Numbered from the stretch's first letter, positions 1 to 8,875 are shown. The stretch is 64,000 bases of DNA from Planktothrix agardhii NIES-204 (GCA_003609755.1 AP017991.1:3521001-3585000), one strand, 5' to 3'. Translations and numbers: made by a program. The notes: generated by a model not told the origin, from the letters alone.

Positions 1-1
1 A

Positions 2-307
2 ACCTATGACATTGTTGAAATGTCAGCAGGAGAACAGTCTGTTTTTCCGATGTTATATGAAATCGTTAGACAGCAAATCGCATACTCAATTGTTTTGGTA
101 GACGAAATTGATCTAAACCTACATCCACCTGTAGCACAACTTTTAGTTAATCAACTTCCTAAAATTGCCCCTACCTGTCAATTTATGCAGATTATACTGC
201 GGCTAGAATTGCGCTGTCTCTTTCTCGTCAACGACTTTTACCACTTCAGAACTGTTGGGGAAATACAGGGGGTCAACACCCATTTCCAGATGCTCTCAGC
301 GAGTTAG
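2..307 (+). pseudogene. AAA-family ATPase, C-terminal remnant
   Basis: The reading frame is open from the window edge, so the gene starts upstream. It encodes an ABC-type signature (MSAGEQS) and about 25 residues later a Walker B box (VLVDEIDLNLHPP), in the arrangement of AAA_21/OLD-like ATPases. These proteins normally continue from the CQF stretch into a 'TTHS' sensor segment. Here the frame instead runs into unrelated residues (MQIILRLELRC) and stops. The family match breaks near base 180, where a different frame becomes protein-like. I read this as a deletion that removed the end of the ATPase and joined it out of frame to a second gene. AAA_21 ATPases of this kind are common in defence and accessory loci, but the missing 5' part prevents assignment. 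Confidence 0.6.
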
Positions 308-630
308 ACTGCCGTACTGGAATACAAAATATTGTGAATAACTATGAGCAAAATCAAATTGTTAGAGTAGAAGATGTTCTGCATTCTTTTGAACAATTAC
401 TTTCAACCTGCCACCCTGGGAGACATCGGTTTCAACACTTTCTAACTTTCTTTTCTGGTAAAGATCTACTTTGTGGAATGAGAGCAGCATTAATAGATTT
501 CACACTTGGGGAGCCTTTTATTTTTAGAGAACGGGTTGTTAAAGGAATTGAGAACTCAACAGAAGATGTTTGGACTTGGTTGCCAGAATGGGAGGAACTT
601 AGGCAACAGGTTCAAAACTTTAGTTATTGA
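163..630 (+). pseudogene. Companion gene remnant fused out of frame to the ATPase
   Basis: A second frame opens at 163 after a stop at 160 and runs to 630. From about base 184 it has normal amino-acid composition, starting YADYTAARIALSLSRQ. A GTG at 334 could start a 98-residue product, but the protein-like sequence clearly extends upstream of it, so the real N-terminus has been lost. I do not recognise the family. Position directly behind an AAA_21 ATPase is compatible with the small partner proteins that often follow such ATPases (inference). Spontaneous reuse of the GTG is possible but not supported by a visible ribosome-binding site. Confidence 0.45.
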
Positions 631-653
631 GTTAGTTTCTCTGATAATAACCT

Positions 654-821
654 TCAAATATCTTTAGACACAGAACGCCGTTTTCTGATTCCTTTGGTTA
701 AAATTGCTAATAAAAATCCTGTTAAAAATGATAATTCTAAAGCCGGATTTTGAGTAGTTAACAGGAAAGACCCAACAATTGAAATAGCAGCTACCGTGTA
801 AACAATCTGTTTGGGTTTCAT
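654..821 (-). CDS. Small two-helix membrane protein, unknown
   Basis: This 55-residue product starts MKPKQIVYT. It has two hydrophobic stretches (about residues 6-22 and 30-45) and ends in a basic tail (KGIRKRRS), so it is probably an inner-membrane hairpin. A GTG-type start at 854 would add 11 residues; the internal ATG at 821 places the first helix in the usual position. It is divergent from miaB, and the two 5' ends share about 100 bp. No family is recognised. The coding potential is modest and it could be a chance open frame. Confidence 0.45.
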   Translation of the reverse strand: MKPKQIVYTVAAISIVGSFLLTTQNPALELSFLTGFLLAILTKGIRKRRSVSKDI

Positions 822-927
822 TTTTTTAACCTTAAAGATCACAAAACTAGACAAAATGAATTATAATAAACTCTGTAGAAAGGCTAAATTTAACCTTTCT
901 CAAGAGATAGGAGACTTCTAAAATTCG

Positions 928-2286
928 ATGACTACAAATTCCCAACGTTATCATATTACAACTTTCGGCTGTCAGATGAACAAAGCCGACTCAGAACGCA
1001 TGGCTGGCGTTTTAGAAGAAATGGGCTTTGATTTTACCGAAGATCCCAATGATGCTAATGTGATTCTTTATAATACTTGTACAATTCGAGATAATGCCGA
1101 ACAAAAGGTTTATTCCTATTTAGGAAGACAGGCAAAACGCAAACAAAAAGAACCGAATTTAACCATTATTGTCGCCGGATGTGTTGCCCAACAGGAAGGA
1201 GAAACCTTACTGAGTCGGGTTCCTGAAATAGATTTAGTCATGGGGCCACAACACGCCAACCGTTTACAAGACCTATTAGAACAGGTATTTCAAGGCAATC
1301 AAATTGTTGCCACAGAACCCATAGAAATCATCGAAGATATTACTAAACCCCGTCGAGATAGTGAGGTAACAGCCTGGGTTAATGTAATTTATGGTTGTAA
1401 TGAACGGTGTACTTATTGTGTGGTTCCCAATGTACGCGGGATTGAACAATCGCGCCGACCGGAAGCTATTCGGGAAGAAATCGAAGAATTAAGCCGTTTG
1501 GGGTATAAAGAAATCACCTTATTAGGGCAAAATATTGATGCCTACGGCCGCGATTTACCCGGTTCAAGTCCTGGCGGTCGGAATTTATATAATTTCACGG
1601 ATTTATTATATTTTATTCATGATGTTCCTGGCATCGAACGGATTCGATTTGCCACCAGTCACCCCCGTTATTTTACAGAAAGATTGATTCGGGCTTGTGC
1701 GGAATTACCGAAAATTTGTGAACATTTTCATATCCCCTTTCAATCGGGAGATAATCAGCTTTTGAAGGCAATGGCGCGGGGCTATACTCAAGAAAAATAT
1801 CGCCAAATTATTCATACCATTCGGGAATATATGCCCGATGCTTCTATTAGTGCGGATGCGATTGTGGGATTTCCAGGGGAAACCGATGAACAGTTTGAAA
1901 ATACGATGAAATTAGTCGATGATATTGGCTTTGATTTATTAAATACAGCCGCCTATTCTCCCCGTCCTGGGACTCCGGCGGCGTTGTGGGAAAATCAACT
2001 CAGTGACGAGATAAAAGCCGATCGTTTACAACAGTTAAATCGCTTAGTTTCTGTGAAGGCGGCCGAACGTTCCCAGCGTTATTTAGGCAGAATTGAAGAA
2101 GTATTAGTCGAGGGAACAAATTCTAAAGATACTTCTCAAGTTATGGGACGCACAAGGGGAAATCGTTTAACCTTTTTCTCAGGAAATTTAGCGGAATTGA
2201 AAGGTCAACAGGTGAAAGTGAAAATAACCCAGGTAAGACCCTTTAGTTTAACTGGGGAACCTGTTGAGTTGTGTATACCTGTATGA
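928..2286 (+). CDS. miaB: tRNA-2-methylthio-N6-dimethylallyladenosine synthase MiaB
   Basis: MiaB is the radical-SAM methylthiotransferase that converts i6A37 to ms2i6A37 in tRNAs reading UNN codons. The protein has 452 residues, normal for the family. An N-terminal UPF0004 domain carries the three Cys of the auxiliary cluster (C15 in TFGCQMN, C51 in NTCTIRD, C85 in VAGCVAQ). The radical-SAM CxxxCxxC follows at C157, C161 and C164 ([10 protein letters not shown]), and a C-terminal TRAM domain covers about residues 385-450. The N-terminal TFGCQMN and the TRAM domain favour MiaB over MtaB or RimO. The stop codon overlaps the ATG of the next gene (ATGA), suggesting coupled translation. Nothing is truncated. 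Confidence 0.97.
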   Translation: MTTNSQRYHITTFGCQMNKADSERMAGVLEEMGFDFTEDPNDANVILYNTCTIRDNAEQKVYSYLGRQAKRKQKEPNLTIIVAGCVAQQEGETLLSRVPEIDLVMGPQHANRLQDLLEQVFQGNQIVATEPIEIIEDITKPRRDSEVTAWVNVIYGCNERCTYCVVPNVRGIEQSRRPEAIREEIEELSRLGYKEITLLGQNIDAYGRDLPGSSPGGRNLYNFTDLLYFIHDVPGIERIRFATSHPRYFTERLIRACAELPKICEHFHIPFQSGDNQLLKAMARGYTQEKYRQIIHTIREYMPDASISADAIVGFPGETDEQFENTMKLVDDIGFDLLNTAAYSPRPGTPAALWENQLSDEIKADRLQQLNRLVSVKAAERSQRYLGRIEEVLVEGTNSKDTSQVMGRTRGNRLTFFSGNLAELKGQQVKVKITQVRPFSLTGEPVELCIPV

Positions 2287-2891
2287 CCGCTAAAAATGAT
2301 TTGAGATTGGTGATTTTATCCTTGGGTTTGGGGTTGGTATTAACGGGGATGGGCGTCCGGGCGATCGCCTGTCAAAATTCGTCGAATAGACCCCCCCAAC
2401 CCCCCCTTACCAATGGGGGGCTAAGTTCTGACTCTAACTCTCTTAACAATGGGGGGCTAAGTTCTGACTCTCTTAACAATGGGGGGCTAAGTTCTGATTT
2501 TCCTCCCTTTACCAAGGGGGGGACACAGGGGGGGTCTATTCCCCAACCACAAGCAAATGGAGATTATCGGAGATCGCCCCATTCTTCCTGGAAAATAACC
2601 CAATCTAATCCTCAAGGAATTGATTGTCGGATGTTAGGAAATACCAATTATTCGCAATTAGAAAATCCTAGCAATAAAACCGAATTAAATATTGAAAATT
2701 GGCCTGTGGTGGGAAAACTTCCCGCAGGACAAGACTTTGAAATCAATTTAGGCCCGGCGGGGTTTGGTGTGGTTTACGATACTAAACAGCAACCTTGGAT
2801 TTATGTTGAAAAAACCGATCAAACTAGCGATCCTTCCCATTGTTTTGTGCGAGCTAATCGGCAGTTTGTACAACCAATTTCTGGTAATTAG
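2283..2891 (+). CDS. Secreted or lipoprotein SH3-like protein with an in-frame repeat
   Basis: The start is the ATG overlapping the miaB stop, giving 202 residues. An N-terminal hydrophobic segment (about residues 8-27, ending VRAIACQ) is a signal peptide; the Cys could be a lipobox, though the fit is imperfect. Residues about 35-90 are low-complexity (Asn/Gly/Ser/Pro) and encoded by a G-rich DNA repeat. The C-terminal half (about 105-195) contains a GIDCR segment and WIYVEKT, which resembles the SH3-like domains of cyanobacterial periplasmic proteins. The function is unknown. ATGA overlap suggests co-expression with miaB, although a functional link is not implied. Confidence 0.7.
   Translation: MTAKNDLRLVILSLGLGLVLTGMGVRAIACQNSSNRPPQPPLTNGGLSSDSNSLNNGGLSSDSLNNGGLSSDFPPFTKGGTQGGSIPQPQANGDYRRSPHSSWKITQSNPQGIDCRMLGNTNYSQLENPSNKTELNIENWPVVGKLPAGQDFEINLGPAGFGVVYDTKQQPWIYVEKTDQTSDPSHCFVRANRQFVQPISGN
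2386..2540 (+). repeat. G-rich interspersed repeat inside a coding region
   Basis: C-rich then G-rich tracts enclose three imperfect direct copies of a unit of about 30-35 bp beginning CAATGGGGGGCTAAG (about 2411, 2447 and 2477). The insert keeps the frame open and contributes the repeated peptide NNGGLSSDS. The same 'CCCCCCTTACCAATGGGG' style of sequence lies between genes elsewhere in the window, for example near 26240 and 54965. It looks like an intergenic repeat that entered a gene. Confidence 0.75.
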
Positions 2892-2901
2892 ATTATACCA
2901 T

Positions 2902-2916
2902 AAAAACCTGGTTTTT
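2902..2916. terminator. Small A/T-rich hairpin between convergent genes
   Basis: AAAAACC and GGTTTTT form a short inverted repeat followed by more T residues, located between the convergent ends of the secreted-protein gene and the kinase gene. It could act as a weak bidirectional terminator. The stem is only 7 bp and the loop one base, so support is weak. Confidence 0.3.
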
Positions 2917-3023
2917 TTTAACAATACCGTAGTCTTTTTTTTATTAACCACAAAGGTACAAAGACACTAAGAAGGATAATCAAGGTTAAGGTATTCTTGG
3001 AAAGACTGGGTTTTTATTCATTA

Positions 3024-4670
3024 CTAATTAATTTTACAACTTGCTAATTTTTCGGCTAAAATTTCTAGGTTTTTCCACCATTTTCCGGTGCTAACTATCC
3101 AATTGCGGGTGGGTAAATGTCCAGTGGGGGCGGATGTTTTATATTCGATGCCATAATCAGGATTATTGGGATTATAGGTTAACCATCCCACCTGCTGACA
3201 AAATTTTCCATAGTCTCCTTCCACTGTTTGATAAATTTGATTTTGGATACTAAATCCAAACCGACTATTACTATATTTTACCCAAAGATGATTAATTGTT
3301 TGTAGATCTTCACAGGGTAAATTGGCTAAATCCTGGGCGTATAAATAGGTTTTTTTAGATTTTTTTAGGGCTTGACAGAGGACAAACCAAGTTTCTTGAT
3401 CCGCTTGTTTCCAACGTTTTTGAGCTAAGAGGGTTTGGAGTTGAGTATAATCGACTCCCACGGCGGATTTTAAAGGATCATTTAAGGGCTGATAGCCTAA
3501 GTTTTGTTTAATTCTCTCTAATAAATTAGGCGTTTTAGCTGGAGTTTGGACGACTTTTGCAGATGTTTTTTTAATCGGAATAACCGGTTTAACTGCTATA
3601 TTTACAGGCGTTTCAGAAGATTGAATTGCTGTTAAGACTTCTTCGGCGGATTTATAACGTTGATTAATGGCGATCACAATTAATTTATTTAAAACGGTTT
3701 CTAAGCGATCGCTAATAATTTGTTGCGGGATTAAATAACTTCGCCAATTCCATTTTTCATCATAATCATCATATAATTTTCCAGGGGAAATTCCCGTGAT
3801 TAAATATAAACAAGTTAGCCCTAAACTATATAAATCACTAGCGGGATAAACGGTTCCTCTCATTTGTTCAGGAGCCATAAATTCCGGTGTTCCGACAATA
3901 GTTCCACTGTGGAGTAAAGCGGTTCCTGTTAACAGTTTGGAAATCCCAAAATCTATTAAAACAATATCATTTTTATTAAAATCCGTGCTTGTTTGAAGGT
4001 CGGAATTTTCTGGGGATAAAATAGGATAAATAGTTGATTTGAGTTTAGCACTAATTTGAGCCTGTTCCTGATCTCTCATTGGAATAGTAGGCGGAATTTG
4101 GGTTAAATCTACAACCGTATCTAAGGAGTTTTCACCAGAGGAGGGGAGAGAACAACGCCGCATCAAATTAGCAGGTTTAATATCTCGATGAATAATATTT
4201 TGTTCATGAATAAATTGTAAAATAGGGAGAATTTGTTTTAAAACTTGCCAAATTTTTTGTTCTGTAAATAATCCATCTTGTTTTAATTCATCAAATAGGG
4301 TTTTTCCCTGAATATATTCTTGAATAATAAACAATTGTTTGTTTTGTTCAAAATGTGCTAATAGTTGAGGAATTTGAGGGTGTTTTCCCAATTGATCTAA
4401 ACGGACTGCTTCCTGACGAAATAATTTAGCGGCGGTTTGATAATCCTGGGGGTTTTCATATTGCACAAAGAATTGTTTAATTACACAATGGGGATGGGAA
4501 GGAATTTGTTGATCAATTGCCAAAAATGTCCGACCAAAACCGCCTCTACTTAAAGGTTTTATGGCGAGATAACGGTTTTGAAGTAATAGAAATTGACCAC
4601 AACCTTGACAATATTCGGCTGAGTTGAGATTTTCTGGATGAGAACATCCTACGGTCATACAATAACTCAT
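3024..4670 (-). CDS. Serine/threonine protein kinase with N-terminal zinc ribbon and C-terminal GUN4 domain
   Basis: This is a cytoplasmic Hanks-type kinase. I start it at MSYCMTVGCS, the usual N-terminus of this cyanobacterial group, giving 548 residues. C4/C9 and C21/C24 form a zinc-ribbon-like knuckle. The kinase core has a glycine loop GGFGRT (43-48), Lys65 (VIKQ), HRDIKPAN (161-168), DFG (240-242) and a later APE box. About 70 residues, rich in Ser/Thr/Pro, are inserted between HRDxxxxN and DFG, where most kinases have about 15. The last ~140 residues are a GUN4 domain (SAVGVDY near its start, GDYGKFCQQVGW later). GUN4 proper binds porphyrins and stimulates Mg-chelatase, so this fusion may link tetrapyrrole status to phosphorylation (inference). 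A palindromic repeat lies just upstream. Confidence 0.92.
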   Translation of the reverse strand: MSYCMTVGCSHPENLNSAEYCQGCGQFLLLQNRYLAIKPLSRGGFGRTFLAIDQQIPSHPHCVIKQFFVQYENPQDYQTAAKLFRQEAVRLDQLGKHPQIPQLLAHFEQNKQLFIIQEYIQGKTLFDELKQDGLFTEQKIWQVLKQILPILQFIHEQNIIHRDIKPANLMRRCSLPSSGENSLDTVVDLTQIPPTIPMRDQEQAQISAKLKSTIYPILSPENSDLQTSTDFNKNDIVLIDFGISKLLTGTALLHSGTIVGTPEFMAPEQMRGTVYPASDLYSLGLTCLYLITGISPGKLYDDYDEKWNWRSYLIPQQIISDRLETVLNKLIVIAINQRYKSAEEVLTAIQSSETPVNIAVKPVIPIKKTSAKVVQTPAKTPNLLERIKQNLGYQPLNDPLKSAVGVDYTQLQTLLAQKRWKQADQETWFVLCQALKKSKKTYLYAQDLANLPCEDLQTINHLWVKYSNSRFGFSIQNQIYQTVEGDYGKFCQQVGWLTYNPNNPDYGIEYKTSAPTGHLPTRNWIVSTGKWWKNLEILAEKLASCKIN

Positions 4671-4719
4671 CGCAGGTGAGGGAATATATTGTTGAGTCGA
4701 TAATAACACAACTGTGAGT

Positions 4720-4738
4720 GTTGTTGCGCTTAAGCGCA
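4720..4738. repeat. Short palindromic repeat, GTTGTTGCGC family
   Basis: GTTGTTGCGCTTAAGCGC sits about 50 bp upstream of the kinase start, with CAACAACAAC following at about 4757. The same core occurs at 28395, 28442, 41284, 41981, 42668 and 43871 (inverted). It is a palindromic interspersed element of unknown mobility. Confidence 0.7.
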
Positions 4739-4775
4739 CTCTTACAAGAGGTCTTAGCAACAACAACAAACACCA

Positions 4776-5552
4776 TTATAAATTAAAAACTTTCGCAATT
4801 TGACAAAATCCTTCAACTTCTAAACCTGCGGTAATATAACGGGGTTTATGGGTTAATTGATCCCTATATTCTAAGAGATTAGCAACTCCAATAGACTGAG
4901 GAAATAACTCAGAATTAAATAGAGTTTGATCATTAGGACTATCGCCAATAGTAAGAATTTGTTCTGGGGTTAACTCTGACCAATATTGTTGAATAACCTT
5001 TAATAATCCCGTGGCTTTGTCTTGGTTTTTAGGTTTAATATGACCTTGAACAGTGCTATAGGTAAATCCCCAACCCAATTCTGCACAGAGTTCTGTTAAT
5101 TGTTGAATTTCTGATAAACTAATATTTTGAATATCAAATGTCCAATCCGTAAACCGAAAAGGATTATCTTCGGAAGCCTGGAGATGGGGATACTGAACTT
5201 GGAGAATTTGAAACGCTTGGGCTAAATTTTTACGATGTTGGGAGATAGAATTTAAAGAGATTAAAAATTGTGGCTGATCAGACTCCAAGGGATAATATAA
5301 ACCGCCATTCTCGGCGATCGCACCTGTCACCGGAAGATAATTTTTTAAGGCTTGTACCCATCCCGCCGACCGTCCTGTAATTAAAATTACCGGAATTTTA
5401 GCCTGTTTTAATGCAAACAAAGCCTGGAATAAATCCGAGGTAAATTTTCCGTTTTGGGTTAAAGTTCCATCAATATCCGTTGCAATTAAACGAGTATTAT
5501 CGAGTGCATTGGCTTCTATGGCTTCGCTCAATGGCATTAAGGACATGGACAC
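4776..5552 (-). CDS. HAD-superfamily (Cof/IIB type) phosphatase
   Basis: The product has 258 residues. HAD motif I is DIDGTLT (about 25-31) with both catalytic Asp residues. Motif II is LITGRS, motif III is the KPKNQDKATGL region, and motif IV is GDSPND. The cap between motifs II and III is of the IIB type. The family contains sugar-phosphate and mannosyl-3-phosphoglycerate or sucrose-6-phosphate phosphatases; the substrate cannot be told from the sequence. The gene lies 105 bp downstream of the kinase start on the same strand, separated by the palindromic repeat. An alternative start at M3 or M6 would change little. Confidence 0.88.
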   Translation of the reverse strand: MSMSLMPLSEAIEANALDNTRLIATDIDGTLTQNGKFTSDLFQALFALKQAKIPVILITGRSAGWVQALKNYLPVTGAIAENGGLYYPLESDQPQFLISLNSISQHRKNLAQAFQILQVQYPHLQASEDNPFRFTDWTFDIQNISLSEIQQLTELCAELGWGFTYSTVQGHIKPKNQDKATGLLKVIQQYWSELTPEQILTIGDSPNDQTLFNSELFPQSIGVANLLEYRDQLTHKPRYITAGLEVEGFCQIAKVFNL

Positions 5553-5602
5553 AACCCCCCTATCAATGATTCAAGTATTTTAATGATCGGGGGCGGAAAA
5601 AA

Positions 5603-5692
5603 CGGAGAGGGTGGGATTCGAACCCACGAGGAACCGTAAAGCCCCTAACACATTTCGAGTGTGTCGCATTCGACCAACTCTGCCACCTCTCC
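5603..5692 (-). tRNA. tRNA-Ser (anticodon CGA)
   Basis: Read on the minus strand, the acceptor stem GGAGAGG pairs with CCTCTCC, followed by discriminator G as expected for tRNA-Ser. The anticodon loop CTCGAAA gives anticodon CGA for UCG codons. The T arm is the standard GGTTCGAATCC type, and a long variable arm gives a total of 90 nt, the class II shape typical of serine. The 3' CCA is not encoded. Confidence 0.95.
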
Positions 5693-5740
5693 AAGTTAGA
5701 AATGATCTATATCTAATTCTAAACCACTTTTTGAATTATA

Positions 5741-8191
5741 TCAGAGAAGGGAACCATCTGTTTGATCAAAATCTAAAGTTGTTTCAAAACCCTGGGTCGG
5801 CGTCCATTTTAAAGCCCCATCTCGACCCGTCCAGAAGATTTGAGTTTGCTGTTGATTCAGGGTTTCTACTGTTTTCGGATCAATAGAATTGGAAGAAGCG
5901 ATCGCAATTTTAGGCCTTAATACGGATAAAAGTTCCGGGGTTAAGGATTCTCCCGACCACCATAATACCTGAGTTGACCTGACCTTTTGAATTAACTGTT
6001 GTTGTTGGAAGGCGGAAGTTTCTCCTAGTAATGTCCAAAGATTTTGATCAATTTTAAATTGAATTACTGGAGGTTGAGCATTTAATAATTCCAGTTCTAC
6101 AGAACCTAACATAATTGGTTGACCAACAGTTAGGGAAACATAATTTCCTTTTTGTTGGGCTAAGGCTTTTAGAATGATTTCATTGGTGGCTTGATAGTTT
6201 TTTTTCGGAGTAGGATTATCATAAAAAGTTTGAATCGGAATATTTTCTAAAATCAACGGCCAACCAATACTTAAACCCAGTTGGGAATGGGTAGCTACGG
6301 CGTTATTAATAGCATTAATCCCTTGGGCATTTAAAAAGGGTAAAATTGCAAATTTAGCGGTGTTCTGACTCCCACTATTGATTAAGGTAACTTGTCCTTT
6401 TTCTTCAATCACTAAAATCGGTTCTTGAGGAGTATTGAGAAGGTTGGCTTGAAACCCTAGGGTTTTAGTATACCAACTGGGGATAATCACAATCAATAGG
6501 GCTAAGGTGACGGCAAAGAGAACAGGAATAAATTGGGTTTTTGATCGGGAAAATTTGGGGTTTGATGCCGGATTAATCCAGGTAAAATAAACCCAAATTA
6601 TCACAATTAAACTATAGAGAGTTATTAATTGAATCAGGGAAATACTCCCAACTGCAATCGAATTTCCTGGCAGTTGACTAAAATATTTGGCGATTTCAAT
6701 TAAACCTAAAATTGGATAATAGAGAAATTGGGCGATCGCACTTCCCAAACTGGGTACTAATAAGGCGGATAAAGCACTCGCCATCCCTCCCAATGTAATA
6801 ATAGAAATCAGGGGAGATGCGATAATATTAACCAGAATACTATAGGGAGATAATACTTTAAAAAAATAGAGTTGCAAAGGTAATGTCCAGATTAGTGCTG
6901 ATAAAGGAACAGCAATTAAAGATGCGAAGAAAGGGGGCATCCAATTTAATCTTTCCATTAAGGCAGGAACCGTAACCATTAATCCTAAAGTTGCTAAAAA
7001 ACTGAGTTGAAATCCAATATCAAAAATCCAAGTTGGATTAGCAATTAATAATAAGATAGCAACAATTAATAATACGTTTAAAGGTTTAGTTTGCCGTTGG
7101 CTTAACAGAGCAATTAATACCGCCAAACCCATTAATGTTGCTCGTAATACCGAAGGAGAAATCCCTGTTAATCCCAAATAAATCAGTAAGGTTAATAATC
7201 CCAAACTAAATCTTATCCTGGGAGAAAACTTTTGAGTAATCGCTAAAATAACTCCCAATAAAAATGATACTTGAAATCCTGAAGCTGCTAAAATATGAGC
7301 CAGTCCAACTTGAACAAAAATATCTCTAATATCGTAGGGTAAATCAACAGCTAAACGTCCTAAGACCATCGCGCTTAATAGGGAACCTTTGGGAACTCCT
7401 AATAATTGAGCTTGAGCGCGGGTAATCCGTTGGCGAATTTTCCATAGTCCCCAAGGAGGGGGTTGACTATCATCATGACTAATATAACGTCCTCGAAGTC
7501 CGGTAAATGATCCCTGTTGAGCGAGATAGTTTTGAAAATCAAATCCCCCCGGGTTAGAAGGGGGTTGAGGTTTGTATAAACTTCCAGTAATTGCTATACT
7601 TTCCCCCGGATATAATCCCGTAGCTTTTAATAGGGGAACAGTCACATAAACCAAACCACTAACATCTTTACTAACGGCAATGGTCGTATTATTATTAGTA
7701 ATTTCATTAACTTGATTCACCTCTAGCCAAAATTGTCCCCGTCCTGAACGAGTTAACCGAGGAATACTGCTAACTTCTCCCCGAACCGTAATTAATAAAT
7801 CTTGGCTATTTCCACTATTAATAATTAACTGACTAATATCATTTGTCGCGGGTTGAGGCGTTCTGATTTGTAAATAAACACTGGCTAAAAAAGCAATAAT
7901 TCCGGCTAATAACCACACCCAAAAGGGAATTTTAGGACGGGGAATTTTAGGGATTTTATCTACAAATTCAATCGGATCAGTTAGGGCATCTTTGCGGGTT
8001 TGTTTTTGCCGAGTAAATTGTTTAATTCGAGCTTGACGGGATTGTTTTTGTTGATAAACTTGTTTTAGGGCGGTGGCTATTGCCAATATAATTCCTAAAC
8101 CTAATATTGCATAATTTCCCCCAGGAATTACACCCACTAGCAAACCTAAGAGATAAGCAAAAGCCAGAATTAAAATCACCGTCTGATTCAT
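5741..8191 (-). CDS. comEC: ComEC/Rec2-family DNA-uptake channel
   Basis: ComEC is the inner-membrane channel that carries single-stranded DNA into the cytoplasm during transformation. With the start at MNQTVILIL the protein has 816 residues. It shows N-terminal helices and a soluble DUF4131 region (about 130-250), then the hydrophobic Competence domain with the conserved ILAASGFQVS region. The last ~200 residues occupy the position of the metallo-beta-lactamase-like domain but lack its HxHxDH metal motif: the corresponding segment reads ATHSQLGLSIG. The hydrolase half is therefore probably inactive. A MITE-like element ends two bases before the start codon, so the ribosome-binding site lies inside the element. 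An in-frame extension upstream exists but would be encoded by the repeat. Confidence 0.88.
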   Translation of the reverse strand: MNQTVILILAFAYLLGLLVGVIPGGNYAILGLGIILAIATALKQVYQQKQSRQARIKQFTRQKQTRKDALTDPIEFVDKIPKIPRPKIPFWVWLLAGIIAFLASVYLQIRTPQPATNDISQLIINSGNSQDLLITVRGEVSSIPRLTRSGRGQFWLEVNQVNEITNNNTTIAVSKDVSGLVYVTVPLLKATGLYPGESIAITGSLYKPQPPSNPGGFDFQNYLAQQGSFTGLRGRYISHDDSQPPPWGLWKIRQRITRAQAQLLGVPKGSLLSAMVLGRLAVDLPYDIRDIFVQVGLAHILAASGFQVSFLLGVILAITQKFSPRIRFSLGLLTLLIYLGLTGISPSVLRATLMGLAVLIALLSQRQTKPLNVLLIVAILLLIANPTWIFDIGFQLSFLATLGLMVTVPALMERLNWMPPFFASLIAVPLSALIWTLPLQLYFFKVLSPYSILVNIIASPLISIITLGGMASALSALLVPSLGSAIAQFLYYPILGLIEIAKYFSQLPGNSIAVGSISLIQLITLYSLIVIIWVYFTWINPASNPKFSRSKTQFIPVLFAVTLALLIVIIPSWYTKTLGFQANLLNTPQEPILVIEEKGQVTLINSGSQNTAKFAILPFLNAQGINAINNAVATHSQLGLSIGWPLILENIPIQTFYDNPTPKKNYQATNEIILKALAQQKGNYVSLTVGQPIMLGSVELELLNAQPPVIQFKIDQNLWTLLGETSAFQQQQLIQKVRSTQVLWWSGESLTPELLSVLRPKIAIASSNSIDPKTVETLNQQQTQIFWTGRDGALKWTPTQGFETTLDFDQTDGSLL

Positions 8192-8193
8192 GA

Positions 8194-8341
8194 TATAGCA
8201 GGGAACAGGGAACAGGGAACAGGAGCCCCCCAAACCCCCGTGCACGGGGGGCTAGGGGGGGAGGGAACACCGGGGGAAAATACTTCACTGTCTGGGTTAC
8301 AAGATCCGTCTGGTGTCCTAACTGCCTTGGCGGTTGCTATA
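8194..8341 (-). mobile_element. MITE-like element, copy A
   Basis: 148 bp bounded by terminal inverted repeats TATAGCA and TGCTATA. Inside are three copies of the heptamer GGGAACA (8201-8221), a CCCCCC...GTGCACGGGGGG palindrome, and a unique arm ending GCCTTGGCGGTTGC. Read on the minus strand it matches the element at 10891-11030 almost base for base, so the two are inverted. There is no coding capacity. One end abuts the comEC start codon. Confidence 0.8.
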
Positions 8342-8398
8342 TGACAAAATAGGGATCAGGGGGAGTTTCTTGGTTTCAATAGCCAACCGTCAACAATA

Positions 8399-8875
8399 TT
8401 AGATAGACAATCCTAACTTTAAACCTAAAAAGGTATGGACTAACATTAATCCTAAGATAACGGTTCCAATATAAGCATGGGTCGCCCTAAAACCAGAGTT
8501 ATCTTTGTTAAATCCGGTAAAAGCAATCAGACTATTAGTTAATAACAATCCTAATAATATTGTTCCTGTCCAGAAGTGGGGACTTTCTAAAATGGGTTCT
8601 TTTTGCATTACTAAAGATAATAAACCTCCCGTGTAGCCTAATGCCAAAAACAAAAACATTAAAGGGGCGAGTTTTCGGTGGTCAGCACGATTTTTTAAGG
8701 CGACTTCCTTATCTGCTGCGAGACGCCCGCGCCATCCCGTCCAACCCACATAACTCCCCATCGTAAAAATAACAGTTCCCATCATCACCGGATGTCCCCA
8801 ATGGGTGATAGGTTCGGGAATACCTAAACCCCGAAATAGATTAGCAATGGGTTCTAAAAGTTCAACTAAACTCAT
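8399..8875 (-). CDS. DUF4079 four-helix membrane protein
   Basis: The 158-residue product has four hydrophobic helices (about 32-48, 70-88, 100-118, 135-153). Conserved His residues sit in or beside the helices (THWGHP near 25-30, DHRK near 65, THAYIG near 130, VHTF near 147). The pattern is that of the cyanobacterial and plastid DUF4079 family, which resembles small cytochrome-b-like proteins; haem binding is inference. The biochemical role is unknown. The gene lies alone between a GT39 gene and the MITE-like element. Confidence 0.85.
   Translation of the reverse strand: MSLVELLEPIANLFRGLGIPEPITHWGHPVMMGTVIFTMGSYVGWTGWRGRLAADKEVALKNRADHRKLAPLMFLFLALGYTGGLLSLVMQKEPILESPHFWTGTILLGLLLTNSLIAFTGFNKDNSGFRATHAYIGTVILGLMLVHTFLGLKLGLSI

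Noticed and set aside
2748-2970. Short frames on both strands near the end of the secreted-protein gene
   Set aside because: Overlap a supported gene and A/T-rich non-coding sequence; no motif.
5611-5886. Open frame on the plus strand over tRNA-Ser
   Set aside because: It starts inside the tRNA gene and overlaps the end of comEC; no family resemblance.
8022-8288. Minus-strand frame overlapping the comEC start and the MITE
   Set aside because: Different frame from comEC, largely encoded by repeat sequence.
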